Positions 30,788 to 41,636 are shown, counted from the stretch's first letter. The stretch is DNA of 64,000 nt from Brachyhypopomus gauderio (GCF_052324685.1 NC_135223.1:23606869-23670868), one strand, 5' to 3'. Program-made: numbers and translations. The notes: generated by a model from the sequence alone, not told the origin.

Positions 30788-32617
30788 CTAGGACAAGACA
30801 GGGAACCACGGAACACGGCGAGGGACAGGGACAGCAGACACGGGACAGACCGGAGGAACAGACCAGGGGAAAGCAGGGCACGGAGACCGGGGCATGGCAG
30901 GGACAGAGAAACCAGAGACTGGCCAGGAGTCGGGCTGGGGCATGGCGGTACACGGGGCACAGGGAGACCGGACCGGGCAAGAAGCAGGAGCAGGGCTGGA
31001 CAGTACAGGACTGGGGACAGACACGGGAGTGGGGCCAGGGGACAAGGCAGAGGCAAACACTGAGGTGAAGACAGCATGGACCACAGAGACAGGCACGGGC
31101 ACAAAGCGGGTCGTGACTTGGGGAACAGACACGGGGACAGGGACCTGGAAGAACTGACCAGACACAAACACAGGGACGGGTACAAGGACACGAACAGGCA
31201 CACACACAGGAACTGGGACCAACACAAATCCAGGGACAGAACACGGGAGCAAGGGGAACACGGGTACAGAGGCAGGTGTACAGGGCAGAGCAGAGGGCAC
31301 ATAAAGTCCGGGCCCAATAGAGGGCAGCACAGTCTCTGGAGGAACAGGCGCGGTCCGCTGGCGGGCAGCGGGAACAGGCGGCGTCCGCTGGCGGGCAGCG
31401 GGAACAGGCGGCGTCCGCTGGCGGGCAGCGGGAACAGGAGCCGTCCGCTGGCGGGCAGCGGGAACAGGAGCCGTCCGCTGGCGGGCAGCGGGAACAGGAG
31501 CCGGCAGACAGGCAGCGGGAACAGGAGCCGGCAGACAGGCAGCGGGAACAGGAGCCGGCAGACAGGCAGCGGGAACAGGAGCCGGCGTGGATGACCCCTC
31601 CTGGGTCGCGGAGACAGGAGCCGGCGTGGACGACCCCTCCTGGGTCGCGGAGACAGGAACCGGCGTGGGTGAGACGTCCTCGGGGGGCGGAGTCGCCGCA
31701 CTGACGTCCTCGGGGGGCGGAGTCGCCGCACTGACGTCCTCGGGGGGCGGAGTCGCCGCACTGACGTCCTCGGGGGGCGGAGCCACCATACTGACGTCAT
31801 CGGGGGGCGTGTCCGCCAAGCCGACGTGGCTTGTACTCCCCCCCAAAAAATACATGGGGGTGTCCTGTGGAGTAGCCGGCGGGATCAGCGGTGTTCGGTC
31901 CTCCTCCTCAGTGTCCGGGTTGAGCCTGGAAGAACACAAAGACACACACGCCCCTCGGTGGCTCTCTCTGCGATGGCTCCGCCTCCTCTGAGGCGTCGGA
32001 AGCTCGCAGCAGCCATTGAGAGCCGACCGAGGGGTAAGCCAAAACTCGTCTGTGCATTCCCTCCGTCTGCCCGCTGCTTGTACCACAGGTTGCTCACCCC
32101 TGTGGCGTTCGTCAAGCAGGGCAGACTCACAGCGCTCAAAAGGAGTCTTGCCGCGAAAGCCAGTAGTGAGAGACTGCGCTTTCTTCGGTCTGCGACGAGA
32201 CTTCCTTGTTCCCACAGCGCCAGGGGTATTCCTGTCTCCGGCTCGTTCGCGCTGTAACACATGAGAGTTAAACTGCACGGAAGCAGCCAACAACTCGTTA
32301 CAGCGACTAAACTCACCGGAGTCTCGCTCTCTCGCTGTGTCCTGGATAGTTCCGGTATTATGTAACGTGGCTCGCGCCACGGAGCGAGAGGACGGACACA
32401 AGTGCTGAGAAGAGCGAGATTTATTCAGGGGAATACCGTATTCATCGTCGGATAGCCAGGCAGGGTCGATAGCAGGAGGGCAGTCCGAAAAGCACGCATA
32501 CACTGGCATGATGAACACAAGGAAACACAACCAGGGAGGGAGACACAGAGCACAAGGAAATAAACGGGCGAAAACAAAACACGAAAGCACGGGGTCAGAT
32601 ACACGAACTAACAGCAT
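30788..32617 (-). CDS. Element-encoded proline-rich repeat protein of unknown function
   Basis: A 609-codon frame runs from an ATG at 32617, inside the 5' LTR and downstream of its TATA-like box, to a stop at 30788. The predicted N-terminus is strongly hydrophobic and Cys-rich, like a signal anchor. A basic, Arg-rich middle follows, then four consecutive families of tandem peptide repeats: PPPEDVSAAT (10 aa), a 13-aa unit with SATQEGSSTPAP, PVPAACLPA (9 aa) and PVPAARQRTP (10 aa). The tail is Pro/Val/Cys-rich. All repeat units are multiples of three bases, so copy-number change leaves the frame intact. No known domain is recognised. It could be real element protein, or low-complexity GC-rich DNA that stays open by chance. 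Confidence 0.4.
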   Translation of the reverse strand: MLLVRVSDPVLSCFVFARLFPCALCLPPWLCFLVFIMPVYACFSDCPPAIDPAWLSDDEYGIPLNKSRSSQHLCPSSRSVARATLHNTGTIQDTARERDSGEFSRCNELLAASVQFNSHVLQRERAGDRNTPGAVGTRKSRRRPKKAQSLTTGFRGKTPFERCESALLDERHRGEQPVVQAAGRRRECTDEFWLTPRSALNGCCELPTPQRRRSHRRESHRGACVSLCSSRLNPDTEEEDRTPLIPPATPQDTPMYFLGGSTSHVGLADTPPDDVSMVAPPPEDVSAATPPPEDVSAATPPPEDVSAATPPPEDVSPTPVPVSATQEGSSTPAPVSATQEGSSTPAPVPAACLPAPVPAACLPAPVPAACLPAPVPAARQRTAPVPAARQRTAPVPAARQRTPPVPAARQRTPPVPAARQRTAPVPPETVLPSIGPGLYVPSALPCTPASVPVFPLLPCSVPGFVLVPVPVCVPVRVLVPVPVFVSGQFFQVPVPVSVPQVTTRFVPVPVSVVHAVFTSVFASALSPGPTPVSVPSPVLSSPAPASCPVRSPCAPCTAMPQPDSWPVSGFSVPAMPRSPCPAFPWSVPPVCPVSAVPVPRRVPWFPVLS

Positions 32618-32844
32618 ACAATAATCAAAGAGTAACAACAAAATACCGGACGAAGGACAAGGGAGACTCAGGGGTTTATATACATAGAACTAGACAAGGA
32701 TCAGGTGCAACAATGATACAGGGGCGTGGTAACTAACAAGGGATTAATCAAAACTAACGAGCAGGGTGGGACAAACGGGCAAGAACACAGACACGAGGGA
32801 ACCCAGAGTGACAGCTAGGAGAGGGGGCGTAGCCGCACGTGACA
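32361..32844 (-). repeat. 5' LTR of the non-autonomous element
   Basis: 484-bp copy followed on its right by the CTCAG target duplication. Confidence 0.93.
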
Positions 32845-32943
32845 CTCAGTTTATTGCATATATTTATTTATAAATCATATATAAATGATATCGAAACTAG
32901 ACAGAGAAAAATACAGCGTAAGGAAAACTTGAGATAGACCAGC

Positions 32944-33330
32944 TGTAACGTATAGAACACGCTGAGAGGGATCCTGATGCGGAATAACACGTTCTTTATT
33001 TGAATAACTCTGTACAACAAGCCACACGATGAGCAAAGTGACGTATGGCAGGTGCAGAGCAGTAGCGTGGGAGCGGTGGTCAGTGCGGTCCAGGGTCGAG
33101 AGGCGAGGGCAGAGTCCGGGAGGTAACCAAGGATCAGGCAGGAGACGTGGTCTAGGGGACAAGCAGAGTTCGGCACACAGAGAGACAATCAGGAATGACG
33201 GCTTGGTATGCAACGACATGAGGCAATACTTCGCAACCAGGAAGTGAAGTCTGGGTGCTTAAGTATGCCCGGAATGTGGGCGTGGTGGTGAGACAGGTGA
33301 ACGTGATTATGTTATCTGCTATTCCTGACA
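32944..33330 (-). repeat. 3' LTR of the Ty3/gypsy element
   Basis: 387 bp, apparently identical to the copy at 37664-38050. The minus strand carries AATAAA near the U5 side. Confidence 0.95.
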
Positions 33331-33332
33331 GT

Positions 33333-33600
33333 ACCCCCCCCGCAACGGAGCGTCTCCAGACGCTCCACGCCGCGAAGGCGGCCGGCCACGGCCCCGGGGG
33401 GCGGGGAAATGCGGGTGTGCAGCGTGAAAGTCGGCGATGAGCGACGGGCAGAGGACATCGCGAGCGGCTACCCAGGCTCGTTCCTCGGGACCATAACCCT
33501 CCCAGTCGACGAGATACTGGAGACCCCCACGCCGTCGACGTGATTCCAGCAGCTCCCGTACTATATACGCAGGTCGGCCGTCAATGTCCAGGGGCTCGGG
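33333..33600 (-). pseudogene. Chromodomain tail of the integrase, out of frame with pol
   Basis: In another frame beyond the pol stop, the minus strand encodes a chromodomain-like segment with [12 protein letters not shown] and [15 protein letters not shown] (about 33460-33560). It is separated from pol by a run of eight C residues (G8 at 33598-33605 on the plus strand). One base fewer or more in that run would change whether the chromodomain is read as part of pol. The cause may be a real indel or a homopolymer error. Confidence 0.85.
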
Positions 33601-36600
33601 GGGGGCGATCCAGAACCGGGGCTACAGACATGGGACTGTAGTGAACAGGCTTTAGGAGGGATACGTGGAAGACGGGATGGACGCGGTATTGAGGGGGCAG
33701 CAGCAGTTCGTAGGAAACAGCGTTTATCCTGCGGGTAATCTTGAACGGCCCGATGTATCTAGACTTGAGCTTATGGCAAGGCTGGCGTAGGTTCAAGTTA
33801 CGAGTGGAGAGCCATACTCGCTGACCGGGGTGATATATGAGCGCGGGGAGACGACGGCGGTCAGCGTTCATACGACGAGTGTGGAGCGCGCGCCGCAGCT
33901 TAACGTGTGCGAGCTCCCAGGTGCGGGCACTGTTCTTTAACCAGTCATCCAGAGCGGGGATGTCAGAGGGGGTTTTATCCCAGGGGAAGAACGGCGGCTG
34001 GTAGCCGTACACACACTGGAAAGGAGTCAGTTTGGTGGATGAATGTATGATGGAATTGCGTGCGTATTCAGCCCAGGGGACGTACTTGTGCCAGTCTTTC
34101 TGGGAAGAGCAGTATTGGCGGAGAAAGCGACCTAGCTCTTGATTGTAGCGCTCCACTTCTCCGTTGGATTGGGGGTGGTATCCGGAGGTTAGACTGGCGG
34201 TTATTCCGAGTAACTTGCAGAATTGGGTCCAGACACGGGAGGTGAATTGCACGCCTCTATCCGATACGATATCCTCGGGTAACCCATATATCCGGAAGAC
34301 GTAGTGGAACACGTCAGAGGCCGTCTCCATGGCAGTGGGCAGTTTCGAGCGAGGGATCAGACGACACATCTTGGAGAACCTATCCACCATCACGATTATC
34401 ACCGTGTTACCGCCCGAGACAGGCAGGTCCGTAACAAAGTCGATGGCCAGATGAGACCACGGACGGCGGGGTATCGGCAAGGGGAGGAGCTGACCAGTGG
34501 GCAGTGCTCGGGGTGTGCGCGATTGTGCGCATACAACACAGGCGAGTACGTAGTCGCGAATGTCCTCCTCCCAGGACGGCCACCAGTATTTCTGGGCGAT
34601 CAGGTGTTTGGTGCGAGTTATACCAGGATGACCTGTGCCCGGCGTATCGTGTGCAAGTTGGAGGAGGCGTCCCCGGAGCGGGACCGGGACGTATTGTTTT
34701 CCATCGGGACTATCTGCAGGGCCTGGGTCGGCGCGGAGGGCTTCCTCCAGTTCGTCCTGAACATCCCACCGGATGAGGTCAACGAAACAGGATTCTCCGA
34801 GAATATGGTTAGGTATCTCGCCGCTCGGCGTCTTCTCGTGAATCCGGGATAATGCATCGGCCTTGGTGTTCTTGGATCCAGGTCGGTAATGTACTGTGAA
34901 TCTGAAGCGGGTGAAAAACAGCGCCCATCTGGCCTGCCGGGGATTGAGTCGCCTAGCGGACTTGAGATACTCCAGGTTCTTATGGTCTGTATATACCTGG
35001 AAAGGGTGCTCTGCTCCCTCTAACCAGTGCCGCCAGTGTTCGAGAGCCAGTTTCATGGCCAGGAGTTCGCGGTCGCCCACGCCATAGTTCACCTCGGCCG
35101 GTTGTAATTTTTTGGAAAGATAGGCACACGGGAACAGTTTGGGTGGATTGCCTTGTCTCTGTGAAAGCACTGCCCCCACGCCAACGTCGGATGCATCGAC
35201 CTCAACGATGAAAGGTAACGAAGGGTCCGGGAGATGCAATATGGGAGCGCTGGTGAACGCGGTTTTCAGCGCTTTAAACGCCTGTTCCGCTTTGGGTGTC
35301 CATATGAAGTGGCGCTTCTTTCCCCCTTTCAGGAGATCGGTAAGGGGGGCCGCCACCGAACCGAAACCCCTGATGAACCGACGACAGAAGTTGGCGAATC
35401 CGAGGAAGCGCTGGAGATCTTTAACGGAACGGGGAACAGGCCAGTTTGTGACTGCGTCTACCTTGTTGTTGTCCATACTGATGCAACCCGGCGATAGGGT
35501 ACAGCCAAGGAAGGAGATGACAGGTGCATGAAACTCGCATTTCTCCGCCTTCACGTACAAGCCGTTCTCTCGCAGACGCTGGAGGACCGAAGAGACGTGA
35601 GTTATGTGTTCCTGGATAGAGGGGGAATAGATCAAGATATCGTCTATGTAAACAAACACGTATTTATCAATCATGTCTCGGAATATGTCGTCCATGAAAG
35701 CTTGGAACACTGACGGGCTATTAGACAGCCCGTATGGCATTACTAGGTACTCATAGTGCCCCCTGGCGGTGACGAAGGCTGTCTTCCACTCGTCACCAGC
35801 GCGAATTCTAATCAGGTTGTAGGCACTCCTGAGATCAAGCTTCGTGAACACTGCAGCCCCCATTAGTCGCTCTTGTGAGGCAGAGATGAAGGGTAGAGGG
35901 TAAGCATATTTAGGCGTGACAGCATTCAGGGCTCGATAATCAATACAGGGATGTAACCCCCCGTCCTTCTTCTCTACGAAGAAAAATCCAGCCGCGACAG
36001 GAGATGTCGACGGGCGAATAAACCCCTTCTGTAGGGCCTCACTGACATAAGATTCCATAGCGGCATCTTCTGGGCGGGAGAGCGGGTACGGCTTAGTTCT
36101 CTTGGGCAAGGTTACCCCGGGAAGGAGGTCGATGGCACAGTCGCAGGTTCTGTGTGGAGGGAGTAAACTGGCACGCTCCTTACTGAATACGTCAGCGAAT
36201 TCTCTGTACTGCTCAGGGACCGCATCGGAGAGAGGTGTGTGAGGACTCTCAACCATCGAGGAGCGAAGGGGTAAATGCATACAATCCTGCTGGCAATGCG
36301 ATCTCCACGCAACTAATTCGCGTCTTTGCCACGAAATGACAGGGTCATGTTCTCTTAGCCAGGGGAAACCGAGGATGACAGAATCGCGAGGAGCGGAGAC
36401 CAGGAAGAACTGCCTCATCTCGGTATGGAACAGCCCGACACGGAGGAGCAAGGGCTTGGTACGTCGGTCAACTAATCCGGTACCTATGGGTTGTCCGCTT
36501 ACTGAGTTAACTCGGAAAGGGGGGTTTACCTCCTCAACGGGGATGTTTAACGATCTGGCTAGTTCGCTGTCGAGAAAGTCCCCTCCTGCGCCTGAGTCAA

Positions 36601-36736
36601 CTAACGCTGAGTAGCTGCGAGTTACACCTCCCCAGGTGAGCTGTATAGGTAGGTTAAATTGGGAATTACCACAAAGAGAAAGTAATGGAGGGCTTACTTT
36701 TGCTTGAGAGGGGGAATTCCCACGGAGACGAGGTGG
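33581..36736 (-). CDS. pol: Ty3/gypsy pol: protease, reverse transcriptase, RNase H, integrase
   Basis: The frame is open from directly after the gag stop (36737) to 33581 and is in the same frame as gag. Domains in order: aspartic protease with LVDSGAGG (about 36590); reverse transcriptase with [10 protein letters not shown] (about 35641); RNase H with [14 protein letters not shown]; integrase with an HHCC zinc region ([17 protein letters not shown]), catalytic residues in [19 protein letters not shown] and [14 protein letters not shown]; and a GPF-type C-terminal segment. All catalytic residues are present. There is no methionine near the protease, so translation probably needs read-through of the single TGA. 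The C-terminal chromodomain is cut off by a frameshift at a C8 run. Confidence 0.94.
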   Translation of the reverse strand, partial: PPRLRGNSPSQAKVSPPLLSLCGNSQFNLPIQLTWGGVTRSYSALVDSGAGGDFLDSELARSLNIPVEEVNPPFRVNSVSGQPIGTGLVDRRTKPLLLRVGLFHTEMRQFFLVSAPRDSVILGFPWLREHDPVISWQRRELVAWRSHCQQDCMHLPLRSSMVESPHTPLSDAVPEQYREFADVFSKERASLLPPHRTCDCAIDLLPGVTLPKRTKPYPLSRPEDAAMESYVSEALQKGFIRPSTSPVAAGFFFVEKKDGGLHPCIDYRALNAVTPKYAYPLPFISASQERLMGAAVFTKLDLRSAYNLIRIRAGDEWKTAFVTARGHYEYLVMPYGLSNSPSVFQAFMDDIFRDMIDKYVFVYIDDILIYSPSIQEHITHVSSVLQRLRENGLYVKAEKCEFHAPVISFLGCTLSPGCISMDNNKVDAVTNWPVPRSVKDLQRFLGFANFCRRFIRGFGSVAAPLTDLLKGGKKRHFIWTPKAEQAFKALKTAFTSAPILHLPDPSLPFIVEVDASDVGVGAVLSQRQGNPPKLFPCAYLSKKLQPAEVNYGVGDRELLAMKLALEHWRHWLEGAEHPFQVYTDHKNLEYLKSARRLNPRQARWALFFTRFRFTVHYRPGSKNTKADALSRIHEKTPSGEIPNHILGESCFVDLIRWDVQDELEEALRADPGPADSPDGKQYVPVPLRGRLLQLAHDTPGTGHPGITRTKHLIAQKYWWPSWEEDIRDYVLACVVCAQSRTPRALPTGQLLPLPIPRRPWSHLAIDFVTDLPVSGGNTVIIVMVDRFSKMCRLIPRSKLPTAMETASDVFHYVFRIYGLPEDIVSDRGVQFTSRVWTQFCKLLGITASLTSGYHPQSNGEVERYNQELGRFLRQYCSSQKDWHKYVPWAEYARNSIIHSSTKLTPFQCVYGYQPPFFPWDKTPSDIPALDDWLKNSARTWELAHVKLRRALHTRRMNADRRRLPALIYHPGQRVWLSTRNLNLRQPCHKLKSRYIGPFKITRRINAVSYELLLPPQYRVHPVFHVSLLKPVHYSPMSVAPVLDRPPRAPGH

Positions 36737-37645
36737 TCATGTGGAACATCGGTCTCGGAAATGACCTTCCTCGCCACAGTAGAGGCAGAGTCCTTCGCGC
36801 ATGCGACGCGCCCTCTCCCGGGGAGTGAGTGGAGACCGGCCCAGCTGCATCGCTTCGGAGTACTCTCGATTGTCCTCTCCGGGGAGACGAGACGACTGGT
36901 GAGAAAGAGTGGAAGTGCGTACACCTGCTGTGTTAGGACGGTGAGTAGTGAGCAGCTTATCTATGTTCACTGCTGCTTGTATGAACTCGGAAAGAGTTAA
37001 ATCTTCATCTTTACAGGCCAACTCAATCTGCAGATCGGTTCTGAGACCGCGGCGGAACACCGTCTTGAGGGCAGTTCCACTCCAGCCACTGCCAGCAGCC
37101 AATGTACGAAATTCTCTGGCATAGTCTGCCGCGCTGCGTCTCCCCTGCTTGATTTCACATAACTGGGTGCCGACATCACGCCCGGCGGCGGGGTGATCGA
37201 AGACGGATCGGAGCAGTTCGGAGAAGTGGCGCTCCGTATTCAGGGAGTCGTCTCCGCTACTCCAAAGAGCAGTAGCCCAAGCTCCTGCCTCTCCCGTCAG
37301 GAATGTCAGCATAAAATCCACCTTTTGACGATCCGTCTGGAACAGGGCCGGGTGATAGGTGAAGTACATGGAGCACTGCATCAGGAAGTTCTTGCAACGC
37401 TCCGGAGACCCGTCATATCGTTCAGGTAGGGCAACTGGCATATTGGCGGGATGCATCGCAACGGTCAGGGGGGCAGAAGACACAGGGCTGGCACCTTGGA
37501 CGTTCTGGCGTGCAGATTTGGTGAGGGCACGGAGCGCGGTTTCTTGGTTACACGCTGTCTCGGTGAGCTGTTGTATACGCTCCGTCAGGGCCGCGATAGT
37601 CGCCTCTTGGCGAGCTAGGTGAGCCTGTGTTTCCGCAGGATCCAT
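36737..37645 (-). CDS. gag: Ty3/gypsy gag with CCHC zinc knuckle
   Basis: 302 aa starting MDPAETQAHL, 19 bases after the 5' LTR. A predicted coiled-coil N-terminus is followed by a capsid-like domain and a C-terminal zinc knuckle CLYCGEEGHFRDRC (C-X2-C-X4-H-X4-C). Gag packages element RNA into particles. It ends in TGA at 36737-36739, and the next codons continue in frame into protease. The same frame is also open upstream through much of the LTR, so an LTR-initiated N-terminal extension is possible. Confidence 0.93.
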   Translation of the reverse strand: MDPAETQAHLARQEATIAALTERIQQLTETACNQETALRALTKSARQNVQGASPVSSAPLTVAMHPANMPVALPERYDGSPERCKNFLMQCSMYFTYHPALFQTDRQKVDFMLTFLTGEAGAWATALWSSGDDSLNTERHFSELLRSVFDHPAAGRDVGTQLCEIKQGRRSAADYAREFRTLAAGSGWSGTALKTVFRRGLRTDLQIELACKDEDLTLSEFIQAAVNIDKLLTTHRPNTAGVRTSTLSHQSSRLPGEDNREYSEAMQLGRSPLTPRERARRMREGLCLYCGEEGHFRDRCST

Positions 37646-37663
37646 GGGAAAGGCGAAGTATTC

Positions 37664-38050
37664 TGTAACGTATAGAACACGCTGAGAGGGATCCTGATGC
37701 GGAATAACACGTTCTTTATTTGAATAACTCTGTACAACAAGCCACACGATGAGCAAAGTGACGTATGGCAGGTGCAGAGCAGTAGCGTGGGAGCGGTGGT
37801 CAGTGCGGTCCAGGGTCGAGAGGCGAGGGCAGAGTCCGGGAGGTAACCAAGGATCAGGCAGGAGACGTGGTCTAGGGGACAAGCAGAGTTCGGCACACAG
37901 AGAGACAATCAGGAATGACGGCTTGGTATGCAACGACATGAGGCAATACTTCGCAACCAGGAAGTGAAGTCTGGGTGCTTAAGTATGCCCGGAATGTGGG
38001 CGTGGTGGTGAGACAGGTGAACGTGATTATGTTATCTGCTATTCCTGACA
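37664..38050 (-). repeat. 5' LTR of the Ty3/gypsy element
   Basis: 387 bp followed on the right by the CCAGC target duplication. Confidence 0.95.
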
Positions 38051-38070
38051 CCAGCGAGAATGGTGCAGAA

Positions 38071-38102
<32 letters not shown>

Positions 38103-38282
38103 GAGCCGACTGGGGCCACATATACTACGGGCATGAAATAACTCAGCAGTGAGACACAACGTCTGTCTTATGTTGTGGAAAAACAGGTGCAGGCCATCAC
38201 TGCTGATTGAGCCTGCGGGAGCTGGCTCGTGGGCTCCCTCCTGTGGCGGCAGATGGCACATCCCTGGAGCCAGCCCTGACAG

Positions 38283-39182
38283 TTACATTTACAGTAAATT
38301 TACATTTACGGCATTTAGCAGACGCACTTATCCAGAGTGACTTACAAAAGTGTTTTGCATCTGATCACAGAATTCATCCTAGGTAATAGTACGGATAGGC
38401 CAGAATTCAAGACACCGTTGAGTCAGACTACTACTAAACTACAGGAGTCAATATCATTACCTAGTGTTTGCAAGTTAAACGTTTGCCAAGAAGCACAAAT
38501 AACCATAGACAGACATACAATTTAAGAACAAAAGCAAGTGCCAAGTTAGTGCTCTGTTAAGAACAAACAGGTGAGTCTTCAGTCTACGCTTGAAGATAGC
38601 AATAGAATCTCCAGTCCGAGCATCTAATGGAAGATCGTTCCACCATCTTGGAGCCAGGACGGAGAATAGACTGGAGCTTTGTCTTCCATAAGACTTTAAG
38701 CATGGAGATTCGAGTCGAGCCAAGCTTGAGGTTCTGAGTGTTCGCTATACGGATCGGCTTTTTACCATGGACATCATGTAGGGAGGGGCTAGTCCATTTT
38801 TGGCTTTGTAAGCAAGCATCAAGGTTTTATATCTGATGTGCACCGCTACTGGAAGCCAGTGAAGAGAGCGTAGCAGAGGAGTCACATGTGAGAACTTGGG
38901 GAGATTGAAGACCAGTCATGCTGCAGCATTCTGAATTAGTTGTAGAGGTCTGATGGCCCGTAGAGGAAGACCTGCAAGTAGAGAATTGCAGTAGTCCAGC
39001 TTTGAGATGACTAGAGAAGGGTCTTATTCTCCGTATGTTGCAGAGGAGAAATCTGCAGGATCTCGTCAGTTTTGAAACGTGTTGAGAAGGACAACTGGTT
39101 GTCCAACGTTACACCCAGGCTTCAAGCAGTTTCTGATGGTGTTAACAAGGTGTTCTCAAAGGAAACTGTGAGGTTGTTGTGT
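38283..39182 (-). mobile_element. L2-type LINE 3' fragment
   Basis: This starts with the fish L2/SINE tail GGCATTTAGCAGACGC...CTTATCCAGAGTGACTTAC. It then parallels the copy at 42196-43942 for about 900 bp, including the C-terminal coding part with LAPRWWNDLPLDAR. It is truncated at the 5' side. Confidence 0.88.
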
Positions 39183-39979
39183 TTGAGTGTCTATGAGTAT
39201 CTGTTTCACTTTAATAAAAGTGAAACTAATAAGATCTTGCTTCTACCCTCGCGTTACAATTATTGTTATTTTGTGAAATTCATCAACAAACAGGTTCTTA
39301 TCTTTGTATTATACATCATATGTGATTGTAATTGAACACTCCCAGATACATCAGGCTATTTATTCTTTATCATTTTCTCTCACAAATGTATTACTCAATT
39401 CTGGAAATAATGCAACTTGTGGCCTTTTTTCTTACCGGTAGAGTTTTTGTTCACTGACAACACTAAATGGACACAATCATTCACTATGCCCAGAGGAAGT
39501 TGTGATACCAGTGGTAATAATTTAAAGTATATAGTTTTCATAACTACAGATGACAGAATGACAGGATAATAGACTTGCACATTTTAATAACCTCAGTCAG
39601 TAACAATGTCTTCACCAACCACACCCACCATATATACCTGTTCCTTGTATGTAAATAAATCCCCTAGTTGCATTCTTTTCATTTGTTTCCTTGTATGCAT
39701 ATAGACCCCCTGCATTCTTTGCGAAGTGGCCTCATTGCTTAACATTTCTGAACTGTTCTTTTGCAGTAAAATGTTGCCAGTGTACCACCTTGCTTAGCTC
39801 ATTTCCTTGAATGCCTCGTTAGCCCTTTTGGTCTGATACCACCCTTGTATCTTCTACACTCCCTAGCAAACGAAGAGAAAAAACCAAGGGCCCTTACTGC
39901 TACAGCATGATGAACTTGCATAGATGGGAGTCTAAACTCCTGTTCCCAACAAGACAAGCAGTGCTGTTAGCCAGTGTAG
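39183..39979. other. AT-rich intergenic DNA with a duplicated segment
   Basis: No gene seen. About 39370-39600 resembles 48400-48880 (shared CTCAATTCTGGAAATAATGCA and CTACAGATGACAG blocks), so these may be parts of an old duplication or of an unnamed repeat. Confidence 0.5.
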
Positions 39980-41636
39980 CAGTGGTGGCTGGTCAATACG
40001 GGGCGCCGCCCACATAATATTGTTCTGATATTAAAATGAGTTCATTATAAACTGCGATAGTGAGGAAATTATTTAGTCACACTGTGTGTCTAATATAGCC
40101 ATGTTTGAATTTATTAAAAGAGTAAACACATAATTGTATTTAATTGCTTACATTGTGCACACTTCCTGGTTGGGGCGTCGGTCTAATGGGAGTGAATGTA
40201 GATGCGTAAACTTTTGCCAAGCACGTGATCTGAGGCTGCAGTTTAATTGGTTGGTTTCAGATTTTCCACGGGGCGCAGCTCTCTGCGCCCCGGACACACC
40301 TACTCTTGTTGGTAGGGTCAGTCATCTCGGTTCGTTAACTCGGTTCACGTTGAATAGCTACAGGTTGGAGCAGCATATCTTACAAAATGAGAGGAAAATT
40401 CAGTTTTAGATTTACAAAAAAAATCCTTTCACACAGCGTTCACTTGAATAGAAAAAAGGATGAAGGACCTTGGCCCGGATCAACCAAATGTTGTGCAGTG
40501 CTTGATCAAGGTAAGCTGAAAACAGAGCTTAGTCTCATCTACAGCAAGGAAGAGTTCAATGCCTGTTGTGGTGCTGTGGGCCTATTCCAGCTGTTTATGG
40601 AATATAATCTAGAAGAAGTCTTTTCAGAGACTGTCACACTCCTGAAGATCCTGATTACCACACCCATGACCACAGCAGAAGCTGAAAGGTGCTTCTCAAC
40701 ACCAGTAGCGAACCGTGACCTTTAAACCTGGGCCCGCTACCCCCCCCCCTCCCCCCCGAAATTTTTTTTTTCCTTTCTTAATAAACTAAATAAAGAAAAA
40801 CTGAGATGACAGTACAGCTTTAAAAACGCAATAAACAATAATATCTGTACTAGATAACATCTTAAGCAAAATAAGTTTCCAAACAAAATAAGGTTCACAG
40901 CTCCGTGGTTCTCGGAAGCGGAATATGTAAACAACGCGCACGAGGACGTCAAAGGGATGAATCGAAACTAGCTAGCGATGGTGCTAACGACAGCTAGCGT
41001 CGCCACAGCGGGCGGAAATTATCATACAGTTAAGCCCGCCCACTAAGAGAGAAGATATGATTGGTCAATTTTGCTGTCATTTGAAACTGGTATTGCGCTG
41101 AATTATAACTGCCAGGCCCTCTGTAAACGAACAGCGGGCATCACAGTCCTGATAGGGGGAGACACAGGCTCACAGGCTTCCACTCAACCCCTCACCTTCC
41201 AACACAGATTGAATAGACACGGGTGAATATTTTATTTGCTTATATTTTTGTAATTGTTTAGATGTCGAATGTCAAACTGTAAGTAGATAAAATAAAATTG
41301 GATAATTATATATATAATGCTTTAAGAATATTTTAGGCCCTCTGAGAGGGCGTAGAGGGCCCTGACGGTTCCCCACTGCTCAACACTAAAAAGGATTAAG
41401 ACTTTTCTGAGAAACTCAATGACCCAGGACAGACTGAATGCATTGGCCATCTTGTCAATGGAGAAAAGACTAGTCACAGATTACTGAATTTAACAAAAAT
41501 GTAATTGAGAAATTTGCAAGCCAGAAGGAAAAGAGGGCAAAATTCATGTTCAAATAAATAAAGAGCACTAAGACTGCTTTATTTGTTTTAAAAAATTTTG
41601 CGCCCCCCTCAATTTTTATTGCACCAGCCGCCACTG
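39980..41636 (+). mobile_element. hAT transposon remnant with hATC domain and 8-bp TSD
   Basis: The termini CAGTGGTGGCTGGT and ACCAGCCGCCACTG are flanked by CAGTGTAG on both sides (39972-39979 and 41637-41644). The plus strand retains the C-terminal dimerisation domain: TTAEAERCFS before the inner insertion, and LKRIKTFLRNSMTQDRLNAL then LSMEKRL after it. The N-terminal two thirds of the transposase is absent. The inner hAT (40703-41378) interrupts it. Confidence 0.93.
40703..41378. mobile_element. Non-autonomous hAT nested in another hAT
   Basis: The ends CAGTAGCGAACCGT and ACGGTTCCCCACTG are flanked by the perfect 8-bp duplication CTCAACAC (40695-40702 and 41379-41386). There is no coding capacity. 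A truncated inverted copy lies at 9098-9690, inside the Cbl-like gene. Confidence 0.93.

Larger units (their letters stand above)
30242..32844 (-). mobile_element. Non-autonomous LTR element, 2.6 kb, with perfect TSD
   Basis: Two 484-bp LTRs (30242-30725 and 32361-32844) differ at one base that I can see (C against T in GAGCAGGG[C/T]GGG). They begin TGTAACG and end GTGACA, and are flanked by the 5-bp duplication CTCAG (30237-30241 and 32845-32849). A polypurine tract (GAGGGGGGTTC on the minus strand) precedes the left LTR, so transcription is on the minus strand. There is no gag, protease, reverse transcriptase or integrase. The interior carries one long proline-rich ORF. A related solo LTR is at about 62266-62661. 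Confidence 0.93.
32944..38050 (-). mobile_element. Ty3/gypsy chromovirus-type LTR retrotransposon, nearly intact
   Basis: The 5.1-kb element has two 387-bp LTRs (32944-33330 and 37664-38050) that I read as identical. They begin TGTAACG and end CCTGACA, and are flanked by the 5-bp duplication CCAGC (32939-32943 and 38051-38055). The coding strand is minus. A polypurine tract (GCGGGGGGGGTAC) adjoins the left (3') LTR. It encodes gag with a zinc knuckle, then protease, reverse transcriptase, RNase H, integrase and a chromodomain. Identical LTRs indicate a very recent insertion. It lies 94 bp from the preceding LTR element. Confidence 0.96.

Noticed and set aside
31076..31991. Plus-strand frames of 134-172 codons opposite the proline-rich ORF
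   Set aside because: They are reverse-strand shadows of the in-frame tandem repeats.
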